Shown piece by piece: positions 16,172-25,783 of a stretch of DNA of 64,000 nt. The DNA is taken from contig NZ_CP118605.1 of NCBI RefSeq assembly GCF_029869925.1, positions 2,304,501 through 2,368,500 on the forward strand, in the 5' to 3' direction. A program made the position numbers and the translations under genes. This stretch comes from Microbulbifer bruguierae (lineage in GTDB: Bacteria; Pseudomonadota; Gammaproteobacteria; Pseudomonadales; Cellvibrionaceae). Each line of letters opens with the position of its first letter. The first letter of the stretch is position 1. A model generated the notes under the pieces. It worked only from the letters and a program-made list of their open reading frames with translations. It ran no database searches and was not told the DNA's origin.

Positions 16172-17755
16172 TTAGGGCGATGCTTTTTTCTTTGTATTTG
16201 CAGCAGCCGCAGCCTTGTTATCTTTCACCAGCGCTTTGCCCTGCTTGATGGACTGCTCGGCGACCTGCGGCTTGAGTTCCGCCAGCATGGTTTTCATCTG
16301 GTTGTATTCAGCCTCGCTGGTCAATTCCAGCAGTAGGGGCTGCGCCACTTCGGCAAAATAGTCCGCGTCTTTTTTCTCGTACAGCTCCCGCGCCATCCAC
16401 TGGGCAATGTGCACTTCCCGGGGGGCACGCAGGTACGCCTGCTCGAGCATTTCAACATATTGGGCCTTGGGATAACCCAGCATCTGCATGGTGATGGCGA
16501 GGCCATACCAGTTCATGGCCTGATCGGACTGATTGTTGACCAGGTTTACAAACTTGTTGCGCGCTTCCTTCAGCATGGTTTTGCTGCGGTCACTCCCCAT
16601 GGAGCCAATTTCCCGGTTGAGCCACAACCACGCCTGGGCGTTCTGAAACCAGAACTCTTTGTGCTGTGTAGGTGCAACCTGGGCGAGCAGGCGGGCGGCT
16701 CCGTCGTAGTCGCCGGCCCGGGTGGCGGCATCGGCGCGCACCGCGGTAAGCTCGGGGGCGTAGAGTTTTTCCCGTTGCGCGTATCGCACCAGGTCCTCGA
16801 GACCCTGGGCGTTATAACCGGACTTCACCAGAAAGCGCGCCAGCTCCACCACGGTCTGCTGACCGCTCATGACCTTGACCTTCGGGTTCGCGGGCTTGAA
16901 GGTCGCCGGTACCTGGCCGCGGGCGAGGTCGAACCGGCCACTTTCAAATTGGGCATTGTAGTGACGCTCGATCTCCTTGATCGACATACCCAGGTTCTTA
17001 CTCAGGGCTTTCACCGGGTCAGCGCCGTTGTTGTAGTCCTTCACAAACTGCTTGAATGCCTTGGCCTTGCCGCTCTCCATGATGATCCAGTGTGCCAGCA
17101 TCCAGCCACTGGCATAAACACGCCCCTTCTCCTCATCGGGTGTGTTGTAGACGGTGGCGCGCAACAGCTCCTGCAGCGGCATCTGACTGGTGTACAGCAG
17201 GGTCATGGCGCGCTCACCGGGGATAGCGCCAATCTGGTAGGTGTTGTCGGGCCCGAATGTCATGGTCGACATGAACTCGGCAAAGCCCTCGCTGTACCAG
17301 TAGGGGTAGTGGGTGGTGGTGCCGTTGTAGCTCAGGAAGTGGGTGTATTCGTGAAACAGGAACTCCCGCGCTTCCAGCTGGCGCTCACCGGTGCGGCCGT
17401 CCAGGTTTACCAGTGCATAACTGCCCTCTGCGGTGGTATCAAACAGCCCATTGGTCAGCTCGGAAAGATCGTCCCCCACCAGACCCGCGTAGCTGTCGCG
17501 GTCGGCAGCGGCATAAATAGTGAGTTTGGCGCCGTCATCCCGGGCCCCCAGCAGGTCGAGCGCCACTGCACGGTAGCGCTCCAGGTCCCGGGCCAGCGTG
17601 CGCACCGCCTGCGCATCACCGTTGGTGATAATGTGGAAGTTGGTACTGTCGATCTGGTACCAGGTGTCTTTGGCGATATTGCCGGCCATGGCAGTGCCAG
17701 CAAACAGCAATGCACTGGAAAATATGGCTATGGAAGCGATGAATCGTGAAAACAT
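16172..17755 (-). CDS. Exported gluzincin-type metallopeptidase with helical repeats (DUF1570-like)
   Basis: 527 residues with a signal peptide (MFSRFIASIAIFSSALLFAGTAMA). The central motif FLFHEYTHFLSY near residue 135 is HExxH, followed by YSEGFAEF with the third zinc-binding Glu, 20 or so residues on. This is the gluzincin/peptidase-MA arrangement. Before it, the WYQIDSTNFHIITNG start resembles DUF1570 proteins. The C-terminal half (from about 300) is a string of helical hairpins like TPR repeats and ends in a Lys/Ala-rich tail (AAAAANTKKKASP). A periplasmic protease or a protease-derived binding protein is likely; the substrate is unknown. It is transcribed alone, divergently from the M1 peptidase gene. 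Confidence 0.82.
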   Translation of the reverse strand: MFSRFIASIAIFSSALLFAGTAMAGNIAKDTWYQIDSTNFHIITNGDAQAVRTLARDLERYRAVALDLLGARDDGAKLTIYAAADRDSYAGLVGDDLSELTNGLFDTTAEGSYALVNLDGRTGERQLEAREFLFHEYTHFLSYNGTTTHYPYWYSEGFAEFMSTMTFGPDNTYQIGAIPGERAMTLLYTSQMPLQELLRATVYNTPDEEKGRVYASGWMLAHWIIMESGKAKAFKQFVKDYNNGADPVKALSKNLGMSIKEIERHYNAQFESGRFDLARGQVPATFKPANPKVKVMSGQQTVVELARFLVKSGYNAQGLEDLVRYAQREKLYAPELTAVRADAATRAGDYDGAARLLAQVAPTQHKEFWFQNAQAWLWLNREIGSMGSDRSKTMLKEARNKFVNLVNNQSDQAMNWYGLAITMQMLGYPKAQYVEMLEQAYLRAPREVHIAQWMARELYEKKDADYFAEVAQPLLLELTSEAEYNQMKTMLAELKPQVAEQSIKQGKALVKDNKAAAAANTKKKASP

Positions 17756-18142
17756 ATTCTGGCCACCCGGTCTTTCGCAAAGTTGGCAGCTGTCTGCTTT
17801 TTAACCAGCGCTGCGCGAATAAGCACATTACAGGTTTTTACTGGTTAAAAAAAGAACAACATTAAACGGGAACCCGTAATTCACTCTGAGAATAAAGACC
17901 CCTCGGTCACCCACCACCTCCCCGCTACACCGTGTACCGTCAGATCCCGGCGTACGCCCAGACACCTAGGTCTATCAACCATTTCTAACAACCATTTCCA
18001 ACAAGCATGCCGGACAATTATTCGGCGCCTTAATCAATCTATCGTCTTTGCCGACCGCCCCGTCCCATTGCACTCCTGCCCCGTATACCCGAACCGCTAC
18101 AATTGAAAAACGATTGAGTCAGAGTTTTCCAATCCAACCGAT
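17756..18142. other. 387-base divergent intergenic region
   Basis: This region should hold the promoters of the HExxH peptidase and M1 peptidase genes. I could not pick a convincing -35/-10 pair. There is a repeated CAACCATTT / CAACCATTTCCAACAAG motif near 17980-18005 of no known meaning. No coding frame or structured repeat is seen. Confidence 0.5.
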
Positions 18143-20914
18143 ATGCGACATTTTCCCCTGCTTGCCCTGCCCCCCCTGCTGGCCGGTCTTTTGCTCTTTA
18201 CCGGCTGCGACACCGGGAACCAAAACACCCCCAAACAAACCGCGGACAGACCTGCCGCCAGTGACACAGCACTGACGGACTCGGTCAAACGGCAGGAGCC
18301 ACAGGCTCCTGCCGGCAAACTGCCGGACGGCGTACGCCCCAAAGCCTACCGCCTCGACCTGACCCTCGACCCACGCGAGGACAGATTCCACGGACAGGTG
18401 GAAATTGACATAGAGCTGGACAACCCCAGCGACCATCTCTGGATGCACGGCAACCATATTGAGGTGGAGGATATCCAGGCCCTCGTCACCAGCGACGGCG
18501 ACAAGCAGAAGTCCGCAGAGCAAAAGACTGAGAAGAAGATCATTGAGGCCCAGTATCAGCAGGTATTGGAGAGTGGCGTGGTGCGGGTAGACCTGCCCGG
18601 CGGTGTTGACGCGGGAGAGGTTACCCTGCGCATCAATTACAGTGCCCCCTTCGATAAAAACCTCGCCGGCCTGTTCAAGGTGGAAGAGCAGGGGGAGGCC
18701 TATGCACTGGCCAAATCCGAGTCCATTCAGGCTCGGCGCTTCCTGCCGAGCTTCGATGAGCCCGGGCTCAAAGCGACCTACGACATCAGCCTCACCATCC
18801 CCCGGGGCTATGTCGCCATCAGCAATGCACCGGAGCTGAACCGCAGTGATGCCGGCAACGGTATGGAAAAGGTGACCTTTGCGCAGACCCGCCCCATGTC
18901 TACGTATCTGCTGTCCCTGGCGGTAGGCCCCTTCGACGTGGTTGAGCGAGCCGCAATACCAGCGAACAAATACCGTAAACAGGAACTGCCCCTGCGTGGC
19001 TTTGCCCGCAAGGGCCGCGGCAAGGACCTGAAATACATCCTTGATGTGACACCGGAGATGTTGCGCATTTTTGAGGAGCAGCTGCAGCGCCCCTACCCGT
19101 TCAAGAAACTCGATATCATTGCCGCGCCCCAGTGGCCCAGTGGCGCTACGGAACTTTCCGCCGCCATCACCTACCGCGAACAGCGCATTCTGGTCGAGGG
19201 CGATGAACCGGCACCGGGGCTGCGACTGGCGCTGCTCGGGGTTCACGCCCACGAGATCGCCCATATGTGGTTCGGCAACCTGGTCACCCCGCCCTGGTGG
19301 GATGACCTGTGGCTGAAAGAAGGCTTCGCCACCTGGGGCACCCCACTGGCACTCACCATCATGGAGCCCGAAGGTGGCCACGACCTCAACGCGGCGGTGC
19401 GCGCCATCAGCGCCATGAAGCTGGATTCCCTCGCCAGCACCCGTGCAATTCGCGAGCCCATCGACGACAACAACGATATCCGCAACGCCTACGACGCCAT
19501 CACCTACGCCAAGAGCCTGGGCGTTATCCACATGGTGGATGAGTACTTCGGCGCAGACACTTTCCGTCCTGCACTGGGGCGCTATATCGAGACCTTTGCC
19601 GATGGTGTCGCGGACTCTCCGGACTTCTACAAAGTCATTGGTGAAGAGACCAACAGTCCACGGCTGACCGAAACCTTTCGCTCCTTTGTGGAGCAAAAAG
19701 GTGTGCCCCTGCTGGATCTTACCGTCGATTGCAGCACCAAAGACCATGCCAGATTGCTGGTCAAACAACAGCGTTACAAACCCCTCGGCTCGCCAATCAA
19801 TGACAGCGGGCAAACCTGGAGTATTCCTTTCTGCGTGCGCGCCAGCTCCGGCGTGGAGCAGTGCAAGATCGTGACCGCGCAGGAAGAGACTCTGGATATT
19901 TCCGGTGGCGAGTGCCCGACCTGGGTAATGCCCAACGCCAACGGTGCGGGTTATTACCGCTTCAACCTGCAAGAGAAGTACTGGCAGCAACTGTTGCAGC
20001 AATTTGCCCAGTTGCAAGCGGTGGAACAACTCGCCGTTATCGACAGCGCTTTCGCCGCGTTCGAAGCCGGCGCGCTGCAACCGCAAATACTCACCCAGGT
20101 TATCCGTCTCTCAGCCGAGGCGGACAAGCGCCAGGTGGTGGCCGCGCCGCTGGAGTACCTGAGTAAATATTCCGACCACTACATAAGCACGCAGCAGGCC
20201 GGACGCTGGCAGTCCTTCCTGCAATCGCTCTACGGTAAAAAACAGCAAGCACTTGCTAACAGCAGCGACAACGACAGCAAGCTGCTCTACAGCCAGTTGC
20301 TGGGTTTCCTGGCACTGGATGGCAAGGATCCGCAAGCGCGCCAACAATTGCGCGAAATGGCGGAACGCTTTACCGGGTTCCAGCAACCGCGGGATCCACA
20401 GGCTCTCAACTCAGACCTTTATCAAAGCGCACTCACTGTCGCGGTACAGGATTCCGGCAAAGCCTTTGTGGACCACTTGATTGCAGCCCGCGGCGAGCTG
20501 GACGATCCGCTATTTGAAAGCGCCAGCGCCGATGCCCTCGGTCGTGTGGCAGATCCGGCACAGCTGGGCACCATCCACAGTCTGGTACTGAGCGACAACA
20601 TGGGAGCTCGGGAAGCATTCGGCCTGATCCAGAACGCAATGGCGGTACCTTCGGTGCAGGCCCAGAACTGGCAATGGCTACAGCAGAACTTCTCCCAGGT
20701 AGTGGAGAAAATCCCCGAGCAGTGGCGACGCAATACGCCGCGTTTTGCCAATCATTTCTGCGACCAGAACGCCCTGCAACAGGTACAGTCGCTGTTCAGG
20801 GAACACAAAAAACGGGTACCCGGCTACGAACGCGCACTGGCACAGACCGAAGAGAGTATCAATCTGTGTATGGCGCAGGAAGAAAAAGGACGCGCTCTGG
20901 TCGAAAGCCTGTAG
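18143..20914 (+). CDS. M1-family aminopeptidase, lipoprotein
   Basis: 923 residues. The lipobox LLFTGC puts the acylated cysteine at residue 22, so this is an envelope lipoprotein. The N-terminal beta domain (GVRPKAYRLDLTLDP to FDEPGLKATYDISL) is typical of M1 peptidases. The zinc site is HEIAHMWFGNL with E in LKEGFATW: H370, E371, H374 and E393, an exact HExxH-x18-E. ERAP1_C-like helical repeats follow from about 530. The substrate-anchoring GAMEN motif is replaced by GATEL (SGATELSAAITYRE): the glutamate is kept but the asparagine is lost, which may alter substrate choice. It removes N-terminal residues from peptides, here probably in the periplasm for nutrition. It ends at a strong terminator. 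Confidence 0.92.
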   Translation: MRHFPLLALPPLLAGLLLFTGCDTGNQNTPKQTADRPAASDTALTDSVKRQEPQAPAGKLPDGVRPKAYRLDLTLDPREDRFHGQVEIDIELDNPSDHLWMHGNHIEVEDIQALVTSDGDKQKSAEQKTEKKIIEAQYQQVLESGVVRVDLPGGVDAGEVTLRINYSAPFDKNLAGLFKVEEQGEAYALAKSESIQARRFLPSFDEPGLKATYDISLTIPRGYVAISNAPELNRSDAGNGMEKVTFAQTRPMSTYLLSLAVGPFDVVERAAIPANKYRKQELPLRGFARKGRGKDLKYILDVTPEMLRIFEEQLQRPYPFKKLDIIAAPQWPSGATELSAAITYREQRILVEGDEPAPGLRLALLGVHAHEIAHMWFGNLVTPPWWDDLWLKEGFATWGTPLALTIMEPEGGHDLNAAVRAISAMKLDSLASTRAIREPIDDNNDIRNAYDAITYAKSLGVIHMVDEYFGADTFRPALGRYIETFADGVADSPDFYKVIGEETNSPRLTETFRSFVEQKGVPLLDLTVDCSTKDHARLLVKQQRYKPLGSPINDSGQTWSIPFCVRASSGVEQCKIVTAQEETLDISGGECPTWVMPNANGAGYYRFNLQEKYWQQLLQQFAQLQAVEQLAVIDSAFAAFEAGALQPQILTQVIRLSAEADKRQVVAAPLEYLSKYSDHYISTQQAGRWQSFLQSLYGKKQQALANSSDNDSKLLYSQLLGFLALDGKDPQARQQLREMAERFTGFQQPRDPQALNSDLYQSALTVAVQDSGKAFVDHLIAARGELDDPLFESASADALGRVADPAQLGTIHSLVLSDNMGAREAFGLIQNAMAVPSVQAQNWQWLQQNFSQVVEKIPEQWRRNTPRFANHFCDQNALQQVQSLFREHKKRVPGYERALAQTEESINLCMAQEEKGRALVESL

Positions 20915-20940
20915 CAGAAATTTTCCCGAGATATCTTTTA

Positions 20941-20977
20941 AACCAAAAACGGCAGCCCTTGGCTGCCGTTTTTGGTT
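20941..20977. terminator. Strong bidirectional terminator
   Basis: A 17-base arm AACCAAAAACGGCAGCC pairs perfectly with its complement across a CTT loop, with A5 and T5 built into the stem. It lies between the M1 peptidase gene and the convergent HdeD gene. Confidence 0.9.
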
Positions 20978-21007
20978 CACAGCGCACCCGCAATCGGTGC
21001 CCCTACA

Positions 21008-21595
21008 CTAGCGCCCTGTGTGTTTCACTTTGCGCAAGCGGAATGCCAACCACACCAGAATAATGCCAAACAGAATGGCGTACGTGCCGATCAGCCATAA
21101 CAGCGCCAGCGCACCGGCGCCAGGTTTCAGCAGCAGTACCAGTCCGAATATCACCGACAACACGCCGGCAAAAATCAGCAGCCACTCGTGATCGATTTCC
21201 TTGCGCAGGCGGATGGCACCGATGATTTCAAATATCCCCCGCACCAGTGCCCAGGCACCGATAAAGATGACCAGTACCAACGCCGTCACCTGCGGATAAA
21301 TGAAGGTAACAATACCCGCGGCAATGCCGGTGATGCCCACGAAGATCAACCACCAGATGGATGAACCGGTGACCGAGCCGCGCCCTTTGAATGCACCGTA
21401 AAGCGCAATAACGCCATCGACCAGTGAGTAGGCGCCAAACAAAATAATAAGGCTGAGCAGGCTGATACCGGGCCAGACGAAAGTAAGGACTCCGAAAAGG
21501 ATCGCAAAGCAGCCCCGCAGCAGCGCAACCCACCAGTTGTCTGCCAGCAGTTTTAACAGCGGGCGGGTCGACATGGGGATATTCTGATTGGCCAT
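21008..21595 (-). CDS. HdeD family membrane protein (DUF308)
   Basis: 195 residues from the ATG at 21595, which follows GAGAG at a suitable distance. An in-frame GTG two codons earlier is less likely. Six membrane helices occur in three pairs, each pair containing the DUF308 pattern (FAILFGVLTFVWPGISL, FVGITGIAAGIVTFIYPQVT, AGVLSVIFGLVLLLKPGAG). HdeD in E. coli contributes to acid resistance at high cell density by an unknown mechanism. Here it lies alone, downstream of a two-component system on the same strand but 69 bases away. Confidence 0.88.
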   Translation of the reverse strand: MANQNIPMSTRPLLKLLADNWWVALLRGCFAILFGVLTFVWPGISLLSLIILFGAYSLVDGVIALYGAFKGRGSVTGSSIWWLIFVGITGIAAGIVTFIYPQVTALVLVIFIGAWALVRGIFEIIGAIRLRKEIDHEWLLIFAGVLSVIFGLVLLLKPGAGALALLWLIGTYAILFGIILVWLAFRLRKVKHTGR

Positions 21596-21664
21596 AAGCA
21601 CTCTCGACGAATTGAATCCGTTGCGTCGAGAGTTATAGGCTGGCGCGGTATTAGAGGCTTAAAT

Positions 21665-22477
21665 TCAAATGAAGTGCTGAACTTTGTTTTTATAACTGCG
21701 GCTCATTTTCAGGCGCTCGCCATTATTCAGCACAAGGTGGTATTCGCCATTAATATGCGCGCAGATCTCCCGTACCCGCTTGAGATTGACGATGGTGGAG
21801 CGGTGAATACGCTGAAATACTTTCGGGTCCAACTGCTGTTCCAGCTCTTTCATGGTAATGCGCATTACATGGGTTTCGCCGCTGGCGTGTACGCACATGT
21901 AGTCACCAGCAGCGTCGATCCAGTCGATATCCCGCGCCGGTACCAGGGTAATTTTTCCCGCATCCTTGATCGCGATTTTCTCCGGGTAGCGGCTGCTTCC
22001 GAACTCCCCTGCCGCGAGTTTTTGCTCCAGCGCCTGGGGTGTCTCCTGAGTGAGATCCGCCACCGCTTCCAGCAGCTGCTCGCGCTGTGCGGCCAGATTC
22101 TCACTGCCAAGTTTTTCCCGCACTCGCTGCAGCGCCTTGTTCAAGCGCTCTTCCTCGATGGGTTTCAGTACATAGTCGACGGCGTTGACTTCAAAGGCCT
22201 CCACCGCGTACTGATCGTAGGCGGTTACAAATACGATCTGTGGAATGGACTCCTTCGGCAGTAGCTGCACCAACTCAAGTCCACTCACCCCCGGCATCTG
22301 AATATCGAGAAAAGCCACATCCGGCTGCAGCGCCAGGATCTGCTCCCGCGCTTCACGACCATTGCCACACTCCGCCAGTACGTCGACGCCCGCCAGGTTT
22401 TCCAGGCGCAGGCGCAAACCGCGGCGGGCCAGAGGCTCGTCGTCAACAATGATGACTTTAAGATTGTTGTCACTCAC
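21665..22477 (-). CDS. LytTR-type response regulator (AlgR-like)
   Basis: 270 residues from a GTG start. The receiver domain (about 1-120) has the acidic pocket VDDEP, the phosphorylated Asp in DVAFLDIQMPGVSG (about residue 57), Thr in FVTAYDQYAVEAF and Lys in DYVLKPIEEE. The C-terminal LytTR DNA-binding domain (about 165-268) has KIAIKDAGKITLVP, IDWIDAAGDYMCVH, FQRIHRSTIVNLKRV and RLKMSRSYKNKV. It should bind DNA as a dimer when phosphorylated by the kinase encoded 42 bases upstream in the same operon. It resembles Pseudomonas AlgR in architecture, but its targets here cannot be inferred. Confidence 0.92.
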   Translation of the reverse strand: MSDNNLKVIIVDDEPLARRGLRLRLENLAGVDVLAECGNGREAREQILALQPDVAFLDIQMPGVSGLELVQLLPKESIPQIVFVTAYDQYAVEAFEVNAVDYVLKPIEEERLNKALQRVREKLGSENLAAQREQLLEAVADLTQETPQALEQKLAAGEFGSSRYPEKIAIKDAGKITLVPARDIDWIDAAGDYMCVHASGETHVMRITMKELEQQLDPKVFQRIHRSTIVNLKRVREICAHINGEYHLVLNNGERLKMSRSYKNKVQHFI

Positions 22478-22519
22478 GGTTTTTATAACTCCCCTGATTA
22501 GTGTTGCGCGCGGTGCCGG

Positions 22520-23608
22520 TTAATCCTGTTCGAAGGGAATGCGCAGGTGCACCGCAAGGCCGCCCTCTGCGCGATTACAGAAGCGCGTTTTCTGTTCATT
22601 GCCGTAGAGGGCGCGCAGACGCTCACAGGTGTTGCGTATACCCACACCACTGCCACTGCCGAGTCCCGCCAATACCGCCTCGGATACCCCGGGACCATTA
22701 TCGCTGATTTCAATGAGCAGCTCGCCGGCAAATACCCGCGCCTTGATGGTGATCTCACCACCCCACTCCCGCTGGGATATACCGTATTTGATTGCATTTT
22801 CCACGATCGGTTGCAACAGTAAACTCGGCACCAACGCCCGCGTCGCATCGCCGTCGAGATCCACATTCACCCGCAGGCGGTCGGCGAAACGCACTTTCTC
22901 GATATCCAGGTACAGCATCAGCGCTTCCACTTCTTTCGCCAGTGTCACCTTCTGCATTGGATCGTTGTCCAGGGAGTGACGCAGGAACTGGGACAGGTGC
23001 GTGACCATGCTGTTGGCGGTCTTGCCGTCCTGATCCAGGATCAGGGTGGAAATAGCGTTCAGGGTATTGAACAGGAAGTGCGGATTGAGCTGGTAGCGCA
23101 GCATCTTGAGCTGGGACTGGTGAGCGATGGACTCCGCCTTCAGTGCTTTTTCCTGCTGTAACAGCGACGCCTGGTAATACTTGATGCCGTAATAGAGCGC
23201 CGTCCAGGTCAGATAGATAAGGAACGAGTATGAAAACCAGTAGATAGCCTGTACTACCGGATGATTGTCGCTTTCCTTGCCGTACAACCACAGCGAACCA
23301 CCGAGCTTGATCGCCGCCCACAGCACCGCAGCCACCATCACGGCCCCGAGGGTACCCAGTAAGCGATGCGCCGGTGACTTGTCCCACAGCCGCTGGAAAC
23401 CGCGGCGCATGGCCTCGGATATGGCAACCCCGGAGGCCGTTGCCACGGCGATATAGCCGGTGTAGAGCCAGTGATTCTCCACCCAGAAAGAGCCGCCGAT
23501 AAAGGTCAGCAGCGTATAGCCGGCCCAGCCGCTGAACTGCAGCGCAAAGTATTGGTTGCGCTCTGTCGCCAGCCAGTCAGAAAGCCAATTGAAAACCGAA
23601 TTACCCAT
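22520..23608 (-). CDS. LytS/AlgZ-like sensor histidine kinase
   Basis: 362 residues. I moved the start to the ATG at 23608, which has GGAG just upstream and begins the recognisable protein (MGNSVFNWLSDWLATERNQ). The open frame continues 89 codons further but without conserved content. Four or so membrane helices (about 25-165) form the sensor part. The His_kinase domain has the phosphoacceptor His in LRYQLNPHFLFNTLNAIS. The ATPase domain has the N-box ENAIKYGI and G-box ISDNGPGV and GLGSGSGVGIRNTCERL. It is the partner of the LytTR regulator downstream. The divergent EVE-domain gene starts 162 bases away. Confidence 0.9.
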   Translation of the reverse strand: MGNSVFNWLSDWLATERNQYFALQFSGWAGYTLLTFIGGSFWVENHWLYTGYIAVATASGVAISEAMRRGFQRLWDKSPAHRLLGTLGAVMVAAVLWAAIKLGGSLWLYGKESDNHPVVQAIYWFSYSFLIYLTWTALYYGIKYYQASLLQQEKALKAESIAHQSQLKMLRYQLNPHFLFNTLNAISTLILDQDGKTANSMVTHLSQFLRHSLDNDPMQKVTLAKEVEALMLYLDIEKVRFADRLRVNVDLDGDATRALVPSLLLQPIVENAIKYGISQREWGGEITIKARVFAGELLIEISDNGPGVSEAVLAGLGSGSGVGIRNTCERLRALYGNEQKTRFCNRAEGGLAVHLRIPFEQD

Positions 23609-23770
23609 ATTTCTCCATTCATGCGCAAAGAGTGCGCCAATCTGGGAAAATAGCCTAATGGACGGAAGACCCGCGCGAAATACCGGAAAACGCAACAATC
23701 CGCCGGACTGCCGCAGAAAGTGACGGGAATGCCGAGGAAATAGAGAGAGAGTGAAGAGGAGTAGAGATAA

Positions 23771-24229
23771 ATGCACTACTGGCTGTTCAAGTCGGAACCG
23801 GATGAATACAGTATTGATGACCTCAAGCGTGAACCCGGTCAAACCGGGCGCTGGGACGGCATCCGCAACTACCAAGCGCGGAATTTTTTGCGGGACTCAG
23901 TGCAAATAGGCGACGGAGTATTCTTCTACCACAGCGCCTGTAAGGTACCCGCCATCGTCGGCACCGCCCGCGTGGCCCGTGCCGCCTACCCCGACCCCGC
24001 CCAGTTCAACCCGGAATCCAAATACTTCGACCCCAAGGCCAGCAGCGATCAGCCGCGCTGGTTCTGCGTGGACCTGCAGTGGCAGAGCACCTTTCCCAGA
24101 CCGGTATCCCTGAAAGACATCAAGCAGGATCCTCGGCTGGCAGAGATGGTGCTGGTAAAACAGGGGCGCCTGTCAATCCAGCCGGTCACTGCTGCCGAGT
24201 GGCGACTTGTCGAACAGCTGGGAAATTGA
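23771..24229 (+). CDS. EVE-domain protein
   Basis: 152 residues, covering one complete EVE domain: WLFKSEPDEYSIDDL, GRWDGIRNYQARNFLRD, IGDGVFFYHSACKVPAIVG, YFDPKASSDQPRWFCVD and PVSLKDIKQ. EVE is a PUA-like fold that reads modified bases such as 5-methylcytosine derivatives. Stand-alone copies like this are widespread housekeeping-like proteins (the thymocyte nuclear protein 1 type) and are not necessarily defence genes. A GAGTAGAGAT segment precedes the start. It ends in a convergent intergenic region that holds a REP-like pair. Confidence 0.9.
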   Translation: MHYWLFKSEPDEYSIDDLKREPGQTGRWDGIRNYQARNFLRDSVQIGDGVFFYHSACKVPAIVGTARVARAAYPDPAQFNPESKYFDPKASSDQPRWFCVDLQWQSTFPRPVSLKDIKQDPRLAEMVLVKQGRLSIQPVTAAEWRLVEQLGN

Positions 24230-24250
24230 CAGGGTTTGATCACCCTATTT

Positions 24251-24321
24251 GTAGGAGCCTGCCTGCAGGCGAAAATGCGGACCGCCAGGGAAAAACCATT
24301 CGCCTGCAAGCAGGCTCCTAC
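24251..24321. repeat. REP-like inverted pair
   Basis: Two 22-base arms, 24251-24272 and 24300-24321, are inverted copies differing at one base and are separated by 27 bases. Each begins GTAGGAGCCTGC and ends GCAGGCGA, very like the Pseudomonas REP core GTAGGAGCNNGCTTGC. The position between convergent genes is typical of REP doublets (BIMEs). No REP-associated transposase gene is in this window. Confidence 0.85.
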
Positions 24322-24348
24322 GATAGTCGATGAATTACGCCAAAACGG

Positions 24349-25608
24349 TCAGCGACTTTTCGCGCCTTTCTCCCCGCTCCCCTCGGCTTTGCGCTCCGTC
24401 AACAGGCCGTCCGCGCGAAACATCGCCTTGATACCGCGCACCGCCTGACGGATACGATTCTGGTTTTCGATCAGGGCAAAGCGCACATAGTCATCGCCGT
24501 AGTCACCGAAGCCGATACCCGGCGATACGCAGACCTTGGCGTCCGCCAGCAGTTTTTTGGCAAATTCCAGCGACCCCATTTCTCGATATGCCGGCGGAAT
24601 TTTCGCCCACACGTACATGGAGGCTTTGGGGATATCCACCATCCAGCCCGCCTCGTGCAATCCTTTTACCAGAGTGTCGCGGCGCTGGCGGTACTGCTCG
24701 GCAATGTCCCGCACACACTGCTGATCCCCTTCCAGGGCCGCAATGGCCGCGACCTGTAACGGGGTAAAACTGCCGTAATCGTGGTAGCTCTTGATGCGCG
24801 CGAGGGCGTTGACCAGGTCGCGGTTACCCACCATAAAACCCACCCGCCAGCCGGCCATGTTGTAGCTTTTTGACAGGGTGAAAAATTCCACCGCCACCTC
24901 TTTGGCGCCGGCTACCTGCATGATGGAGGGTGCCTTCCAACCTTCGTAGACGATGTCCGCGTAAGCCAGGTCATGCACCACAAGAATCCCGTAGCGCTTG
25001 GCCAGTGCCACTACCCGCTCGAAAAAATCCAGCTCAACACACTGGGCGGTAGGGTTGGAGGGGAAGCCGAGAATCACCATTTTGGGTTTCGGAATGCTTT
25101 CCGTGATGGCCCGCTCCAGTTCGGCAAAAAAATCGATACCGGGCACCAGCGGCACCGAACGCACCTGGGCGCCGGCAATGACCGCACCGTAGATATGGAT
25201 CGGGTAGCTCGGGTTTGGTACCAGCACCATGTCGCCGTGGTCGAGTACCGCCAGCATCAGGTGCGCCAGCCCCTCTTTGGAGCCGATGGTGACCACCGCC
25301 TCCTCTTCCGGATCAATTTCCACCTGATAGCGGTCTGCGTACCAGTGAGCAATCGCCCGACGCAAGCGGGGTATGCCGCGAGAAGTGGAGTAGCCGTGGG
25401 TGTCTTCACGCTGGGCCACGGTACACATCTTGTCGACAATGTGTTGCGGCGTGGGCCCATCGGGGTTGCCCATACTGAAGTCGATAATGTCTTCGCCGCG
25501 CCGTCGCGCAGCCATTTTCAGTTCGGCGGTAATGTTGAAAACGTAGGGGGGCAGGCGATCAATACGGGAGAAACGGCGCTCGCAAGGCGCACTCATATCC
25601 TTGGTCAT
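24349..25608 (-). CDS. alaC: Alanine (glutamate-pyruvate) aminotransferase AlaC
   Basis: 419 residues. The sequence follows E. coli AlaC (YfdZ) nearly without gaps: [62 protein letters not shown] and [19 protein letters not shown]. The PLP lysine is in [16 protein letters not shown], and the C-terminal signature is [20 protein letters not shown]. It transfers the amino group between glutamate and pyruvate to make alanine. The C-terminus is slightly extended and basic ([19 protein letters not shown]). Single gene, convergent with the EVE gene. In several relatives alaC lies next to hom and thrC; here it does not. Confidence 0.95.
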   Translation of the reverse strand: MTKDMSAPCERRFSRIDRLPPYVFNITAELKMAARRRGEDIIDFSMGNPDGPTPQHIVDKMCTVAQREDTHGYSTSRGIPRLRRAIAHWYADRYQVEIDPEEEAVVTIGSKEGLAHLMLAVLDHGDMVLVPNPSYPIHIYGAVIAGAQVRSVPLVPGIDFFAELERAITESIPKPKMVILGFPSNPTAQCVELDFFERVVALAKRYGILVVHDLAYADIVYEGWKAPSIMQVAGAKEVAVEFFTLSKSYNMAGWRVGFMVGNRDLVNALARIKSYHDYGSFTPLQVAAIAALEGDQQCVRDIAEQYRQRRDTLVKGLHEAGWMVDIPKASMYVWAKIPPAYREMGSLEFAKKLLADAKVCVSPGIGFGDYGDDYVRFALIENQNRIRQAVRGIKAMFRADGLLTERKAEGSGEKGAKSR

Positions 25609-25783
25609 AAATTCCTCTATTCACGTAAGCGCCCGGAACCGTCCGAGCGACGCATGCCGCCGGGTGGCGACCCCGGCATCATAGGCGAAGAATTTATTTT
25701 CGTGAATAGACAGTCAAAATTGGTGGCGGCTTATTGCAGCACCAACCAGAGAGCGCCCCCCAAGAAAAAGTGACACTCCCTAT

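Noticed and set aside
18119..20086. A 655-codon open frame antisense to the M1 peptidase gene
   Set aside because: It lies fully opposite a well-supported gene, has no recognisable domain, and reads as Gly/His/Gln/Val-rich sequence typical of the reverse strand of GC-rich coding DNA.
23771..24229. EVE-domain gene as part of a defence system
   Set aside because: It is a stand-alone single EVE domain of the common housekeeping type, with no restriction or nuclease neighbour.
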